The notes under the pieces: model-generated
Seen by the model: the letters and a program-made list of their open reading frames with translations, nothing else
The model's database searches: none
What the model was told of the DNA's origin: nothing
Shown here: positions 1 to 8,141 of the stretch, piece by piece
Numbering within the stretch: the first letter of the stretch is position 1
Layout: each line of letters begins with the position of its first letter
Program-made: the position numbers and the translations under genes
Source of the DNA: Candidatus Ruthturnera sp.
GTDB lineage: Bacteria; Pseudomonadota; Gammaproteobacteria; PS1; Pseudothioglobaceae
Assembly (NCBI GenBank): GCA_018648985.1
Contig: JABGOT010000084.1
Location: 1,470 to 34,479 of the forward strand
Direction: 5' to 3'
Length of the DNA: 33,010 nt

Positions 1-84
1 TTCAAAATTAACACCTTGTGCCTTCAAAAACCTCTGTGCTTTTTTAATGGTATCGCAATTTTTGATGCCGTACATTTTGATCAT
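1..84 (-). CDS. ArsC/Spx-like reductase family protein, partial (N-terminus only)
   Basis: Only the first 28 codons are in the window; the gene runs off the left edge. The start reads MIKMYGIKNCDTIKKAQRFL, which is the N-terminal beta-alpha unit of the thioredoxin-fold ArsC/Spx/YffB family. The YGIKNCDT motif contains the single conserved cysteine, and the family usually has a KA..WL helix after it. A second ATG at codon 4 is also possible as the start. The ATG overlaps the stop of the upstream 209-aa gene in an ATGA arrangement, so this is the last visible member of the minus-strand chain. In E. coli the relative YffB sits next to dapE, a gene that is not visible here. The family call is firm, the exact function is not. 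Confidence 0.75.
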   Translation of the reverse strand, partial: MIKMYGIKNCDTIKKAQRFLKAQGVNFE

Positions 85-710
85 AATTTCGTATTGTAGA
101 ATTCTAAAATTTCTTTATTCTCTTGATCAACGATAATACGCAAACCCTTGCCAGGATAGTGCCAGTACTCAACACCTGGCTCGACTAAGTTAACGCTTTC
201 TGGCTGCTTGAATAACCCTGTAATCGTATCAGATGATAAATCTGCACTCGGAATAAAAGTAAGTGACTCAATTGGCAAGGCAAACATAGAAGCTTCGCCT
301 GCTTTATTAAATGAGATTTTTTTATTGCCCGTTGGCATAACTTCATTCTCTTTAATATTGCTATTTAAATAATCAAATTGATCATTACTGAGCGCTAAAT
401 TTAAAATAACTTTTGCTGAAATGCCGCCAACTTTAGTGCTAGAAAAAAACACTTCTAAATTTTGTTTTTTATCTTTATCTTCAAACAAAGAAGCCTTAAC
501 TTCAGTACCAAAGAGACGCATAGACTCGGCCAATGTACTCTCGCCCATAGTTAGGTCAAAAACAACAGTTTTACCTTGGTCATTAATGTAGCTTTGCCAA
601 GGCATGGCTTGGTTATCAGGGATTTCAATATTGCGTGTGCTTAGATAAAATACACCATAAATCACAAAAGCGATTAATAAAATAATAACAACTACTCTGC
701 TTTCTTTCAT
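81..710 (-). CDS. Hypothetical membrane-anchored protein, 209 aa
   Basis: I do not recognise a named family. Residues about 5-23 form one hydrophobic helix with no lipobox, so the protein is probably anchored in the inner membrane with the rest in the periplasm. The body is polar, and the C-terminus contains PESVNLVEPGVEYWHYPGKGL followed by RIIVDQENKEILEFY. That pattern recalls the SmpA/BamE-like fold, in which a G.P.....GVEYWHYP segment precedes a final beta strand, but this is a resemblance only. Its start overlaps the end of the upstream 136-aa gene by 4 bp and its stop overlaps the ArsC/Spx-like start, so it is almost certainly co-transcribed with both. No catalytic motif is visible. Confidence 0.6.
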   Translation of the reverse strand: MKESRVVVIILLIAFVIYGVFYLSTRNIEIPDNQAMPWQSYINDQGKTVVFDLTMGESTLAESMRLFGTEVKASLFEDKDKKQNLEVFFSSTKVGGISAKVILNLALSNDQFDYLNSNIKENEVMPTGNKKISFNKAGEASMFALPIESLTFIPSADLSSDTITGLFKQPESVNLVEPGVEYWHYPGKGLRIIVDQENKEILEFYNTKL

Positions 711-1117
711 CGTTTAAATGGATCCTTATTGGCTTTGCTTCTTAGCCAATTGAGTGCCTTAAATGTTGGCTCGTGATTGATGAATTTAAGCTCTAGCTTG
801 CGCTTACCTGGAAACTCCATTAAAAATAAACCCAATAAAATAGAAATCACACCTTGACCTGGTGTTACCAACATAATAACGCCAGCAACCAACAGCACAA
901 AGCCAATTAATGTTCTAATAATAACAACAAGCAAATGACCAAAATGCTTTATTTCAACCTTATGTTGATTGGTATGTACGAAGTAATCAGTAGGAATTTT
1001 TCCTAACAAAAATGGCGTTAATAAAAGACTAACAACAAAAACAACTAAAGATACAACACCCATCAAAAAAAAGTATTGCTGATAGTCTGCTGTTATTTGA
1101 ATGATAGAATCTAACAT
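707..1117 (-). CDS. Small integral membrane protein, PGPGW-like, 136 aa
   Basis: The protein has hydrophobic segments at about residues 15-40 and 60-105. The second contains LVTPGQGVISILLGLFLMEF, which looks like the PGPGW transmembrane signature (PGxG followed by a hydrophobic run). A basic C-terminal tail follows (about residues 104-136), starting with GKRKLELK. Function is unknown in the family. The gene overlaps dtd by 7 bp upstream and the 209-aa gene by 4 bp downstream, indicating translational coupling within the minus-strand chain. Family assignment is by motif resemblance only. Confidence 0.6.
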   Translation of the reverse strand: MLDSIIQITADYQQYFFLMGVVSLVVFVVSLLLTPFLLGKIPTDYFVHTNQHKVEIKHFGHLLVVIIRTLIGFVLLVAGVIMLVTPGQGVISILLGLFLMEFPGKRKLELKFINHEPTFKALNWLRSKANKDPFKR

Positions 1118-1548
1118 TCCAATAAAAAAGTGACTGGCCCATCATTGGTGAGTGAGACTTGCATATCAGCGCCAAAAATACCTGTGGCAACTGTGTTGTG
1201 TGCTTTTTGCATTTGATGCACAAAGTAGTCATACAGTGCTTTGGCTTCAACAGGTGGTTTGGCAGTAGAAAACCCTGGTCGTGTGCCTGACTTAGTGTCT
1301 GCTGCTAGCGTAAATTGCGAAACAAGCAATACGCCGCCATTGATATCACTCACTGACAAATTCATTTTATCGTCAGTATCGTAAAACACGCGGTAGGACA
1401 ACAAGCGCTTAATCATTTTATCCACTTCGGCAAGTTCATCGTATTTTTCAATACCAACAAATACTAACAACCCTTGATCAATCTGCCCAGTTATTTGAGC
1501 ATCTACCTCAACTTGAGCCTTGCTAACACGTTGAATTAAGGCTTTCAT
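1111..1548 (-). CDS. dtd: D-aminoacyl-tRNA deacylase
   Basis: Dtd removes D-amino acids (and, in this family, also glycine mischarged on tRNA-Ala) from tRNA in the cytoplasm. The 145-aa length is standard. The N-terminus MKALIQRVSKAQVEVD is typical. SQFTLAAD lies at residues 77-84 and is followed by a SGTRPGFS loop. The cross-subunit Gly-Pro motif is within NDGPVT at 135-140. Both active-site motifs are intact. It sits 10 bp after the stop of glyS and overlaps the following gene by 7 bp. Proximity to glycyl-tRNA synthetase is interesting because Dtd can act on glycyl-tRNAs, but a functional link is an inference. Confidence 0.95.
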   Translation of the reverse strand: MKALIQRVSKAQVEVDAQITGQIDQGLLVFVGIEKYDELAEVDKMIKRLLSYRVFYDTDDKMNLSVSDINGGVLLVSQFTLAADTKSGTRPGFSTAKPPVEAKALYDYFVHQMQKAHNTVATGIFGADMQVSLTNDGPVTFLLEC

Positions 1549-1558
1549 GGTTAGAAGC

Positions 1559-3595
1559 TTACGAGCTTAGATGTGACACATCTGCCACAGATAAGAATAA
1601 AGATCTAATCCAGTTAAGTAGTGTTAGGCGCGCTTGCTTTAACGAGGCATCATCAGCATTAACCATAACTTGCTCAAAGAATGCGTCAATGGCATCTTTA
1701 AGACTAAGCAACTCGTTCATTGACTGAGTGTAATCACTACTACCATCAAGTTTGTTAGCAACTGTTTGTGTTGCTTCAAATAATGTTTTCTCTGCTGATT
1801 CTACCAATACACTGGTGTCAACTTCAATTCCTAAGTCTTGATGATCTTTAAGCATGTTGGCAATACGTTTGTTGGCTTCAATCAGGCTAGTTGATGCACT
1901 GTCATTAGTAAATTCGTTAAGTGCGCCAACCCTTAAGTGGAAATCATAAGGTGATTCTGGACGTACTGCTAACACCGCCTCAAACGCTTTACTACTGACT
2001 TTCTGTTCTTTGTAATAAGCACGCAAGCGATCCATCATAAACTGATAAATAGCATCTGCGCTTGATCTGTCAACCTCTGAAGCATGTAGTTCAAGTGACT
2101 GCGCAATAAGCGACTTCAGGTCAAGCTTAAGTTTGGCCTCCACCATTATTCTTAATAAACCTAATGCCATGCGTCGAAGGGCATAAGGATCTTTCGACCC
2201 AGTTGGCCCTTGGCCAATACCATATATACCAGTAATGGTATCAAGCTTGTCGGCAATTGCGACCACTAAACCTTCATTGGTACTTGGCAACGTATCACCT
2301 GCAAACCTCGGGTGATAGTGCTCACTAATAGCAGTTGCCACAGCGGCATCTTCACCATCATTATGTGCGTAGTAACCACCCATCACGCCTTGTAAATCAG
2401 CAAATTCACCCACCATGTCAGTCACCAAATCAGTTTTTGCAAGTAGCCCTGCACGCGCACTATGGTCTGCATTAGCGCCAATTACATTAGCAATATAGCC
2501 AGATAGTGACTCAATACGTTTGGCTTTATCACCCATAGACCCAAGTGATTTCATAAATAAAACATGCTCAAGCTTGGATAGGCGTGATTCTAATGAATTG
2601 GCTTTATCTTGCTCCCAGAAAAACTCTGAGTCAGTTAAGCGTGGTCTAATAACGCGCTCATTGCCATCGATGATTACTGATAAATCACTAGATTCGATAT
2701 TGGCTACCGAGATAAAAGCAGGTAACAGTTTGCCATTGTTATCCACCATGTGGAAATACTTCTGGTGTGATTTCATAGCAGAGATAAGCGCCTCTTCTGG
2801 CACATCTAAAAACCTTGCATCAAAGCCACCTGAAAATGCTCTTGGATATTCAACCAGAGCACAAACTTCCTCTAGTAATGATTCATCAATCACTGCATTT
2901 GACTGGCAATCAAGTGCGACTTGCATCACCTGCTCACGAATCATTTCTTTGCGTGCATCAAAGTCAACCTCGATCTGCGCTTTGTTTAATAAAGTTTGAC
3001 GGTAATCACCTGCATTAGCAATATCAAACGTTTGTTCGCCAGTAAAACGTAAGCCTCGAGTGGTGTTGCCACTACTTAAACCCATTACTGTTGCTTCTAC
3101 CACGTCACTACCTAGTATCATGATTAACCAATGCGTTGGACGCACAAAGTTAAAATCAAGATCACCCCAACGCATGGCACGGGTAATGGGTATTTTTTTA
3201 ATGGCGTTATCAACAATATCTTGTAATAAATCTTGCGTTTTTAGGCCTTTTTGCTCTTTGGTAAAAAAATAATAATCCGCTTTGCCAAAGGCTTTTTGTT
3301 CTAAGTCGGACTTATCAACACCACATGATTTTGCAAAACCTTCAACCGCTTGATCAGGTGCACTGACTGATGGGCCTTTGCGCTCAATAGTTTGGTCTTC
3401 TTGCTGCAGCTGAAGATCACTCACCAATACAGCTAAACGCCTTGGTGTGGCAAAAGACTCAGCCTTAGCATATGACAGATTAAGCTCAGATAATTGTGTA
3501 GTTACATTGCTCGTCAGTGCGCTGGATAATTGTTTTAATAACTTAGGTGGTAATTCCTCTGTGCCTAATTCTAATAAAAAATCTTGTGTACTCAT
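1559..3595 (-). CDS. glyS: Glycine--tRNA ligase beta subunit
   Basis: This is the beta chain of the heterotetrameric bacterial glycyl-tRNA synthetase. The alpha chain (GlyQ) carries the class II aminoacylation core and beta binds tRNA. The 678-aa protein begins with STQDFLLELGTEELPPK, the family's hallmark N-terminus. It also contains VEYPRAFSGGFDARFLDVPEEALISAMK-type sequence near residues 247-275 and the HD-like segment with ADKLDTITGIYGIGQGPTGS near 445-465. Its ATG overlaps the minC stop by 4 bp. Unusually, glyQ is not adjacent: it lies about 15 kb away on the opposite strand (18659-19558). No sign of decay. Confidence 0.97.
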   Translation of the reverse strand: MSTQDFLLELGTEELPPKLLKQLSSALTSNVTTQLSELNLSYAKAESFATPRRLAVLVSDLQLQQEDQTIERKGPSVSAPDQAVEGFAKSCGVDKSDLEQKAFGKADYYFFTKEQKGLKTQDLLQDIVDNAIKKIPITRAMRWGDLDFNFVRPTHWLIMILGSDVVEATVMGLSSGNTTRGLRFTGEQTFDIANAGDYRQTLLNKAQIEVDFDARKEMIREQVMQVALDCQSNAVIDESLLEEVCALVEYPRAFSGGFDARFLDVPEEALISAMKSHQKYFHMVDNNGKLLPAFISVANIESSDLSVIIDGNERVIRPRLTDSEFFWEQDKANSLESRLSKLEHVLFMKSLGSMGDKAKRIESLSGYIANVIGANADHSARAGLLAKTDLVTDMVGEFADLQGVMGGYYAHNDGEDAAVATAISEHYHPRFAGDTLPSTNEGLVVAIADKLDTITGIYGIGQGPTGSKDPYALRRMALGLLRIMVEAKLKLDLKSLIAQSLELHASEVDRSSADAIYQFMMDRLRAYYKEQKVSSKAFEAVLAVRPESPYDFHLRVGALNEFTNDSASTSLIEANKRIANMLKDHQDLGIEVDTSVLVESAEKTLFEATQTVANKLDGSSDYTQSMNELLSLKDAIDAFFEQVMVNADDASLKQARLTLLNWIRSLFLSVADVSHLSS

Positions 3596-4299
3596 ACTAT
3601 TTGAAACCTTAATTTACCTTTGTTTAAATCGACCATCACTGAACGTGCGTAGAGCTTGGTTGGCACCACGTCAAATTTCTTATACACACCAGCAATGGAA
3701 ACCAATTGCGCATTAAAAGATTGAATAAAAATAGTGGCTTTATCATCGCCAGAAATACCAGCAAAAACCTTTCCTTGCACTTCCTTGTAAGCAGAAACAC
3801 TACCATATGACATTACTTCTGCATCTGACTTAACCTTGCCTAATAACACCAAATCACTGTCCATTGCCACCACTTGCGCTGATGAATAAACTTTATTAGC
3901 CACAATTTTAGGAGCTTGATAAACTTTATCCTGATGCGGGTTAGGCTCGTCATTAACGATTTTTTTAGGTTTTTTAGGTTTGCTTGGTGTGAGTGATTTA
4001 CCAAATACTGCCAAGCCCGAAAATTTAGCAAAATCAATCAGCTCTTGTTTACGTGAACGAATACCTACTGCCACCATGTCATTTTGAGTTAGTATTTCTA
4101 TTAGCACTGCCAATTCATTAGCTTGAAAGTGTTTATTTTCAATTTCAAGAATCACTGGCGCATGCTGAAATTGTTTTTTATTATTGTTGGCTAAATCAGC
4201 AATTTCAGTGAGTAAATCGTCAATGTTGTTGGTTAACACTCTGAGCGTATAAAGCGCTTCGGTTTGAGTTTTTACTTCGATTAGATTAGGTTTTTTCAT
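3592..4299 (-). CDS. minC: Septum site-determining protein MinC
   Basis: MinC blocks FtsZ polymerisation away from mid-cell. The 235-aa protein has the N-terminal MinC domain (about 5-105), then a Lys/Pro-rich linker (about 106-118). The C-terminal beta-helix domain carries VVAMDSDLVLLGKVKSDAEV and IFIQSFNAQLVSIAGVY, which match the family's G.V..GAEV and F.AELVSIAG signatures. Normally minC is followed by minD and minE; here glyS follows with a 4-bp overlap and neither partner is in the window. The upstream neighbour is a MbcA/Xre-like gene (5-bp gap). Either minDE are elsewhere or MinC acts differently; the sequence cannot decide. Confidence 0.9.
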   Translation of the reverse strand: MKKPNLIEVKTQTEALYTLRVLTNNIDDLLTEIADLANNNKKQFQHAPVILEIENKHFQANELAVLIEILTQNDMVAVGIRSRKQELIDFAKFSGLAVFGKSLTPSKPKKPKKIVNDEPNPHQDKVYQAPKIVANKVYSSAQVVAMDSDLVLLGKVKSDAEVMSYGSVSAYKEVQGKVFAGISGDDKATIFIQSFNAQLVSIAGVYKKFDVVPTKLYARSVMVDLNKGKLRFQIV

Positions 4300-4304
4300 C
4301 TAAT

Positions 4305-4700
4305 TTAATCCTTCCAGCTCTGCGTACAATCTAAAAAGAACCAGACGCGCTTCATGCCAGTATCACCACTCAGCATCAACTCTAACGGCGCTTTATGTTT
4401 AAATTTTTTGACTGGTCGTTTTAGCCAAATAGATGCGTATTCACGATTGGTCGGAAAGGTTGTACCCAACGACTCATGGATGCCTAAAATCATCTCACTG
4501 CGATTAATAGAAGTTTGGTTAAAATCAAAAGGCTTGTCGCCTCTTCTGTATAAATACAAATGTCTGGCTTTAATTGTTTCTGGCAAACCTAACAATGTAA
4601 TTTGATCTTGGTCGGCTAATTTCCATTGTTCCATAATCTGTGTCAACCGAACGGTAAGGTTGTTCTTTTGATCATCAGTAATGCTATCGAGATCTATCAT
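4305..4700 (-). CDS. MbcA/ParS/Xre-like antitoxin-fold protein, 131 aa
   Basis: The N-terminal third (about residues 8-45) resembles the Xre-like helical domain found in MbcA/ParS/Xre antitoxins, with LTQIMEQWKLADQDQITLLG. The C-terminus, HKAPLELMLSGDTGMKRVWFF at about 102-122, matches the toxin-binding domain pattern (.G..PLELL..GD...V...L). These proteins usually pair with a RES-domain NAD-degrading toxin. No RES gene is adjacent: the neighbours are tolA (1-bp overlap, TGATG) and minC. The gene may therefore be a domesticated, stand-alone regulator in the tol-min chain. The family call rests on motif pattern; the function is unknown. Confidence 0.65.
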   Translation of the reverse strand: MIDLDSITDDQKNNLTVRLTQIMEQWKLADQDQITLLGLPETIKARHLYLYRRGDKPFDFNQTSINRSEMILGIHESLGTTFPTNREYASIWLKRPVKKFKHKAPLELMLSGDTGMKRVWFFLDCTQSWKD

Positions 4701-5560
4701 CAGTTCACCCTAAAATGAAACAAGATCTCACGATCGAATACGCTTTTATCTGGTGCAGGTGGCAATGGCGAGGCTTTGTATACTGCGCGCTCAATGGCAT
4801 CTTTAAAAGATTTTGACTTAGCGCCATTATCAACAACACAAGATTGGACATTTACACTTTGCACGTTACCATCAACATCTTGCAAGATATGAACATCACA
4901 TCCCCAGTTGTCTTTTGCACCTTGATAGCGCCACTGATTATGAACTCTAGAGGCGATTTGATTAATGTAATTAACCTTTAACTCATTTAAGATATCTTCT
5001 TGGGCGATTTCTCTATCTTGATCTTCTTCTGATTGAATTTCCTTTTTCAGCGCACGATTTTTTTGCTCTTTTTTAAACTTTTTATTTTCAGCTTTGCGTT
5101 GTTTTTCAATCTCTTGTTTTTTCTTTTCAGCAACTTTGGTTTTTTTCTCCGCTTCTTTGCGTTTCTTTTCCGCTACTGCTTTGGCTTTTTTCTCTTTTTG
5201 AGTTTTAGCTTTGAGTTGGTTGATTTTTCTTTGTTTTTGATAGCGTTGATCTTCTAACACTTTTAGGCGTTTTTCTTCACGCTGAATTTTTAACGCTTTG
5301 TTTTTTTGAATATCAACCAAGCGTTGTTTTTCTTTTTTAATTTCAGTTAGGTCAATCGTAACTGCTTTAGGGATGGACTTAGAAGCAGCTTTTTTAGGAG
5401 GCTCCTTGGGGATCTCCCAACGCTGAACATTAGAAAAAAATAAACCGATTATCAGTACAAGATGAAATACCACAGCCACCCAAAAAGCAATTGGATGGCT
5501 TTTAGCAATCTCAGGTAGTTTAACTTTTTTAATAAAATCTGTATTCATGCTACTTGGCAT
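4700..5560 (-). CDS. tolA: Tol-Pal system protein TolA
   Basis: TolA links the inner-membrane TolQR motor to outer-membrane TolB/Pal during constriction of the envelope. The 286-aa protein has one membrane helix at about residues 24-42, then a very Lys/Glu/Ala-rich coiled coil (about 70-190) and a compact C-terminal domain. The latter contains RVHNQWRYQG and two cysteines (in GCDVHI and VQSCVV) typical of TolA domain III, ending in FDREILFHFRVN. The start at 5560 lies inside tolR (11-bp overlap); a second ATG at 5548, one base after the tolR stop, is an alternative start giving a protein four residues shorter. TolB and Pal genes do not follow. Confidence 0.9.
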   Translation of the reverse strand: MPSSMNTDFIKKVKLPEIAKSHPIAFWVAVVFHLVLIIGLFFSNVQRWEIPKEPPKKAASKSIPKAVTIDLTEIKKEKQRLVDIQKNKALKIQREEKRLKVLEDQRYQKQRKINQLKAKTQKEKKAKAVAEKKRKEAEKKTKVAEKKKQEIEKQRKAENKKFKKEQKNRALKKEIQSEEDQDREIAQEDILNELKVNYINQIASRVHNQWRYQGAKDNWGCDVHILQDVDGNVQSVNVQSCVVDNGAKSKSFKDAIERAVYKASPLPPAPDKSVFDREILFHFRVN

Positions 5561-6002
5561 CTGGTGATTCGGTCACAATACCGACTTTATCCACCCCGTT
5601 TTTTTGTAAGAAAGACATTAACGCAATGACCGAACCATAAGCAACTTCTCGGTCACCCCTGACAAAAACCTTCATCTGCGGGGAAAAACTCAATCTTGCT
5701 TGTACACGTGCGGCAATTCTACTAAGTGGTAAGCGTTCGCCTGAATCAACATCAGCACTTTCATCAGCCATTGAGTTAATAAAATACTCTCCAGCTCGGT
5801 TGATAGTGATAATAGTGGGCTGTTGCTCAGAAAAGTCAACCATTTTTGCCTCAGCAGCAGGTAGATCAACATCAATCCCTTGCTCGATAATAGGCGTGGT
5901 CATCATAAAGATTACCAATAGCACTAGCATTACGTCAATATAGGGAACAATATTGATTTGCGCATCGATAGCCGGTCTAGCGCGTTTTGGTAATTCAATC
6001 AT
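5550..6002 (-). CDS. tolR: Tol-Pal system protein TolR
   Basis: TolR is the ExbD-family stator subunit of the proton-driven Tol motor. The 150-aa protein has the cytoplasmic leader RARPAIDAQINIVPYIDV followed by the single membrane helix (about 20-40). The conserved proton-pathway aspartate is the D of PYIDVML, near residue 23. The periplasmic part ends in VDKVGIVTE, the usual C-terminal beta strand. It lies 6 bp after tolQ and overlaps tolA by 11 bp. Length and motifs are normal. Confidence 0.95.
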   Translation of the reverse strand: MIELPKRARPAIDAQINIVPYIDVMLVLLVIFMMTTPIIEQGIDVDLPAAEAKMVDFSEQQPTIITINRAGEYFINSMADESADVDSGERLPLSRIAARVQARLSFSPQMKVFVRGDREVAYGSVIALMSFLQKNGVDKVGIVTESPDAK

Positions 6003-6008
6003 TATTAA

Positions 6009-6677
6009 CTACTGTTGTCTCTGGAAAATAACAAATAATTCTTCAATAAAGGCGGTGTATTTATTGCCAATCGACTCTACTTGAGAAACTAAGCGATTGT
6101 AAGCAATGGTAGCTGGAATCGCAGCAAACAAACCAAACGCTGTCGCAATTAAAGCCTCAGCAATACCAGGCGCAACAATTGCGATAGTGGCTTGCTTAAC
6201 CGACGCTAGACCAATAAATGAATGCATAATTCCCCAAACGGTGCCAAATAAACCAATATACGGGCTAGATGACGCAATCATTGCCAATATGCTCAAACCA
6301 CCATCTAGACGATCAATTTCATTATTAGCAGTGGTGTTCATTGAACGGTAAGCACGTTCAGAATTCATAACAAGCGACTGATTAGAGGTTGACTTTGAGT
6401 GTGTAAACTCACCATAACCAGAGCCAAAAATATGCTCCATCGGTGTGCGGTCAGATACGATTTCAGGGATCTCAGTATGTAATTTGTCTAAATTTGTATC
6501 GGCTAAAAAGTGATTGTGAAAAACTTTAATATCGTTCTTAGCGTCCATTAAAGTTTTCTTTTTTGACAAGATCAGCGTCCAAGAATAAACACTCATTAAT
6601 ACCAAGATAAACATAACCACTTGCACCACAAAACCGGCGCTGAGGATTAGACTAATAATACTCAAACTGTTATCCAT
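6009..6677 (-). CDS. tolQ: Tol-Pal system protein TolQ
   Basis: TolQ is the MotA/ExbB-family motor subunit. The 222-aa protein has three membrane segments at about residues 10-35, 125-155 and 165-195. The conserved block LAMIASSSPYIGLFGTVWGI is at about 130-150, and IAPGIAEALIATAFGLFAAIPAT-like sequence forms the third helix. Its ATG overlaps the ybgC stop by 8 bp, matching the ybgC-tolQRA order widespread in gammaproteobacteria. No anomaly seen. Confidence 0.95.
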   Translation of the reverse strand: MDNSLSIISLILSAGFVVQVVMFILVLMSVYSWTLILSKKKTLMDAKNDIKVFHNHFLADTNLDKLHTEIPEIVSDRTPMEHIFGSGYGEFTHSKSTSNQSLVMNSERAYRSMNTTANNEIDRLDGGLSILAMIASSSPYIGLFGTVWGIMHSFIGLASVKQATIAIVAPGIAEALIATAFGLFAAIPATIAYNRLVSQVESIGNKYTAFIEELFVIFQRQQ

Positions 6678-7068
6678 TTATTTTCTCCAAAATGATTGAC
6701 GGAATACCGCAAGGTTTAAAACTATCTGCATGCAAACATGCCACGGTTATTTGTGCCTCAAATAATACCTTATTTTGCCCTGAAGGCGTTATTTTCTGTG
6801 AAAAAATCAGGCTTGCTCGACCCACTTTTTTAATTAAAGTTTGCACGCTTAGTAAATCATTAAATTTAGCTGGTGAATGGTAATCTGCATTAATTGATCT
6901 GACTGCAAAAATTACATTATGTGTTTCAATCAAATCATCTTGCTCAAAACCTAACCCTCTAAGATATTCACTACGTCCGCGCTCAATAAACTTTAAGTAA
7001 TTGGCGTAATACACAACCCCACCACTGTCTGTATCTTCGTAGTAGACTCTTACCTCTAAACTACTCAT
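6670..7068 (-). CDS. ybgC: Acyl-CoA thioesterase YbgC (Tol-Pal associated)
   Basis: A hotdog-fold thioesterase of 132 aa. The N-terminal signature YYEDTDSGGVVYYANYLKFI contains the catalytic aspartate of the DxD/S-GGxVYxxNY motif (residues about 9-28). The family acts on short or long acyl-CoA or acyl-ACP thioesters and is genetically tied to the Tol system in many proteobacteria. The gene overlaps ruvB by 8 bp upstream and tolQ by 8 bp downstream, so translation is probably coupled across all three. Confidence 0.93.
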   Translation of the reverse strand: MSSLEVRVYYEDTDSGGVVYYANYLKFIERGRSEYLRGLGFEQDDLIETHNVIFAVRSINADYHSPAKFNDLLSVQTLIKKVGRASLIFSQKITPSGQNKVLFEAQITVACLHADSFKPCGIPSIILEKING

Positions 7069-8119
7069 TAAACAAGTCTTTGCTACTAGAATGCTTGGAT
7101 AAACCCAGGTGCTCGTAAGTTAAGTTAGTAGCACTTCGCCCTCTTGGAGTTCGGTGAATAAAACCCTGTTGAATCAAATAAGGTTCTACCATATCCTCCA
7201 GCGTACCTCGCTCTTCTCCAATTGCTGTAGCCAAAGTATCCAAACCAACAGGGCCACCTGCAAATTTATTGGTAATAATAGATAAATAATCACGATCAAG
7301 TTGCTCCAACCCAGCCTCATCTACTTTCAGTGCACTTAGCGCTTCATTGGCAATCTGTTGATGAATAATGCCATCGGCTTTTACATCAGCAAAATCACGT
7401 ACACGACGCAATAGTCGATTTGCAATTCGTGGTGTGCCGCGAGATCGTTTGGCAATTTCATGTGCACCACTTGGCTCAATCTCAATGCCTAGAATTTTGG
7501 CAGAGCGCTCTACAATTGTTTGTAAATCTTTGTCATTGTAAAACTCCAAACGCTGAACAATGCCAAAGCGATCACGCAGTGGTGAGGTTAGCATGCCGGC
7601 GCGAGTGGTGGCACCAATTAAAGTAAATGGGGGCAACTCTAGCTGCACAGAATGCGCGGCCACGCCTTCGCCCACCATAATATCGAGTTTGAAATCCTCT
7701 AATGCTGGGTACAGGATTTCCTCTACCACTGGATTTAAACGGTGAATTTCATCAATAAATAAAACGTCATAAGGCTCTAACTTAGTCAAAATCGCTGCCA
7801 AATCACCCGAACGCTCTAAAACCGGCCCTGAAGTTTGTTTTATTCCTGCACCCATTTGATTGGCAATAACATTGGCCAAAGTGGTTTTTCCCAAACCAGG
7901 AGGACCATAAATAAGACAATGATCAAGCGCATCTTGACGCTTTTTTGCTGCCTTAATAAACAATGCCATCTGCGATTTAACATCATCTTGGCCGATGTAT
8001 TCAGATAACGAATCTGGTCGGACTGATGTCATTACAATATCTTCACCGCCCTGATCTTGCCCCTCTAGAGAGCTGCTGTGTAGTGCTTGTCCACCTACTA
8101 AAGAGTCTTGTTCTATCAT
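7061..8119 (-). CDS. ruvB: Holliday junction branch migration ATPase RuvB
   Basis: RuvB is the AAA+ motor that, with RuvA, drives Holliday junction branch migration. The 352-aa protein has Walker A GPPGLGKTT at residues 72-80, Walker B LFIDEIHRL at 120-128, sensor 1 GATTRAG at 169-175 and the arginine-finger region SPLRDRFG at 179-186. The winged-helix C-terminal domain ends with QGFIHRTPRGR. RuvA and RuvC, often directly upstream, are absent; lolB ends 22 bp upstream instead. Downstream coupling to ybgC is through an 8-bp overlap. Confidence 0.97.
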   Translation of the reverse strand: MIEQDSLVGGQALHSSSLEGQDQGGEDIVMTSVRPDSLSEYIGQDDVKSQMALFIKAAKKRQDALDHCLIYGPPGLGKTTLANVIANQMGAGIKQTSGPVLERSGDLAAILTKLEPYDVLFIDEIHRLNPVVEEILYPALEDFKLDIMVGEGVAAHSVQLELPPFTLIGATTRAGMLTSPLRDRFGIVQRLEFYNDKDLQTIVERSAKILGIEIEPSGAHEIAKRSRGTPRIANRLLRRVRDFADVKADGIIHQQIANEALSALKVDEAGLEQLDRDYLSIITNKFAGGPVGLDTLATAIGEERGTLEDMVEPYLIQQGFIHRTPRGRSATNLTYEHLGLSKHSSSKDLFNE

Positions 8120-8141
8120 ACTGAATTGCTGAATTTTTCTA

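Noticed and set aside
2520..3272. Several plus-strand open frames inside glyS
   Set aside because: They are antisense shadows of a well-conserved gene, with no recognisable proteins or start signals.
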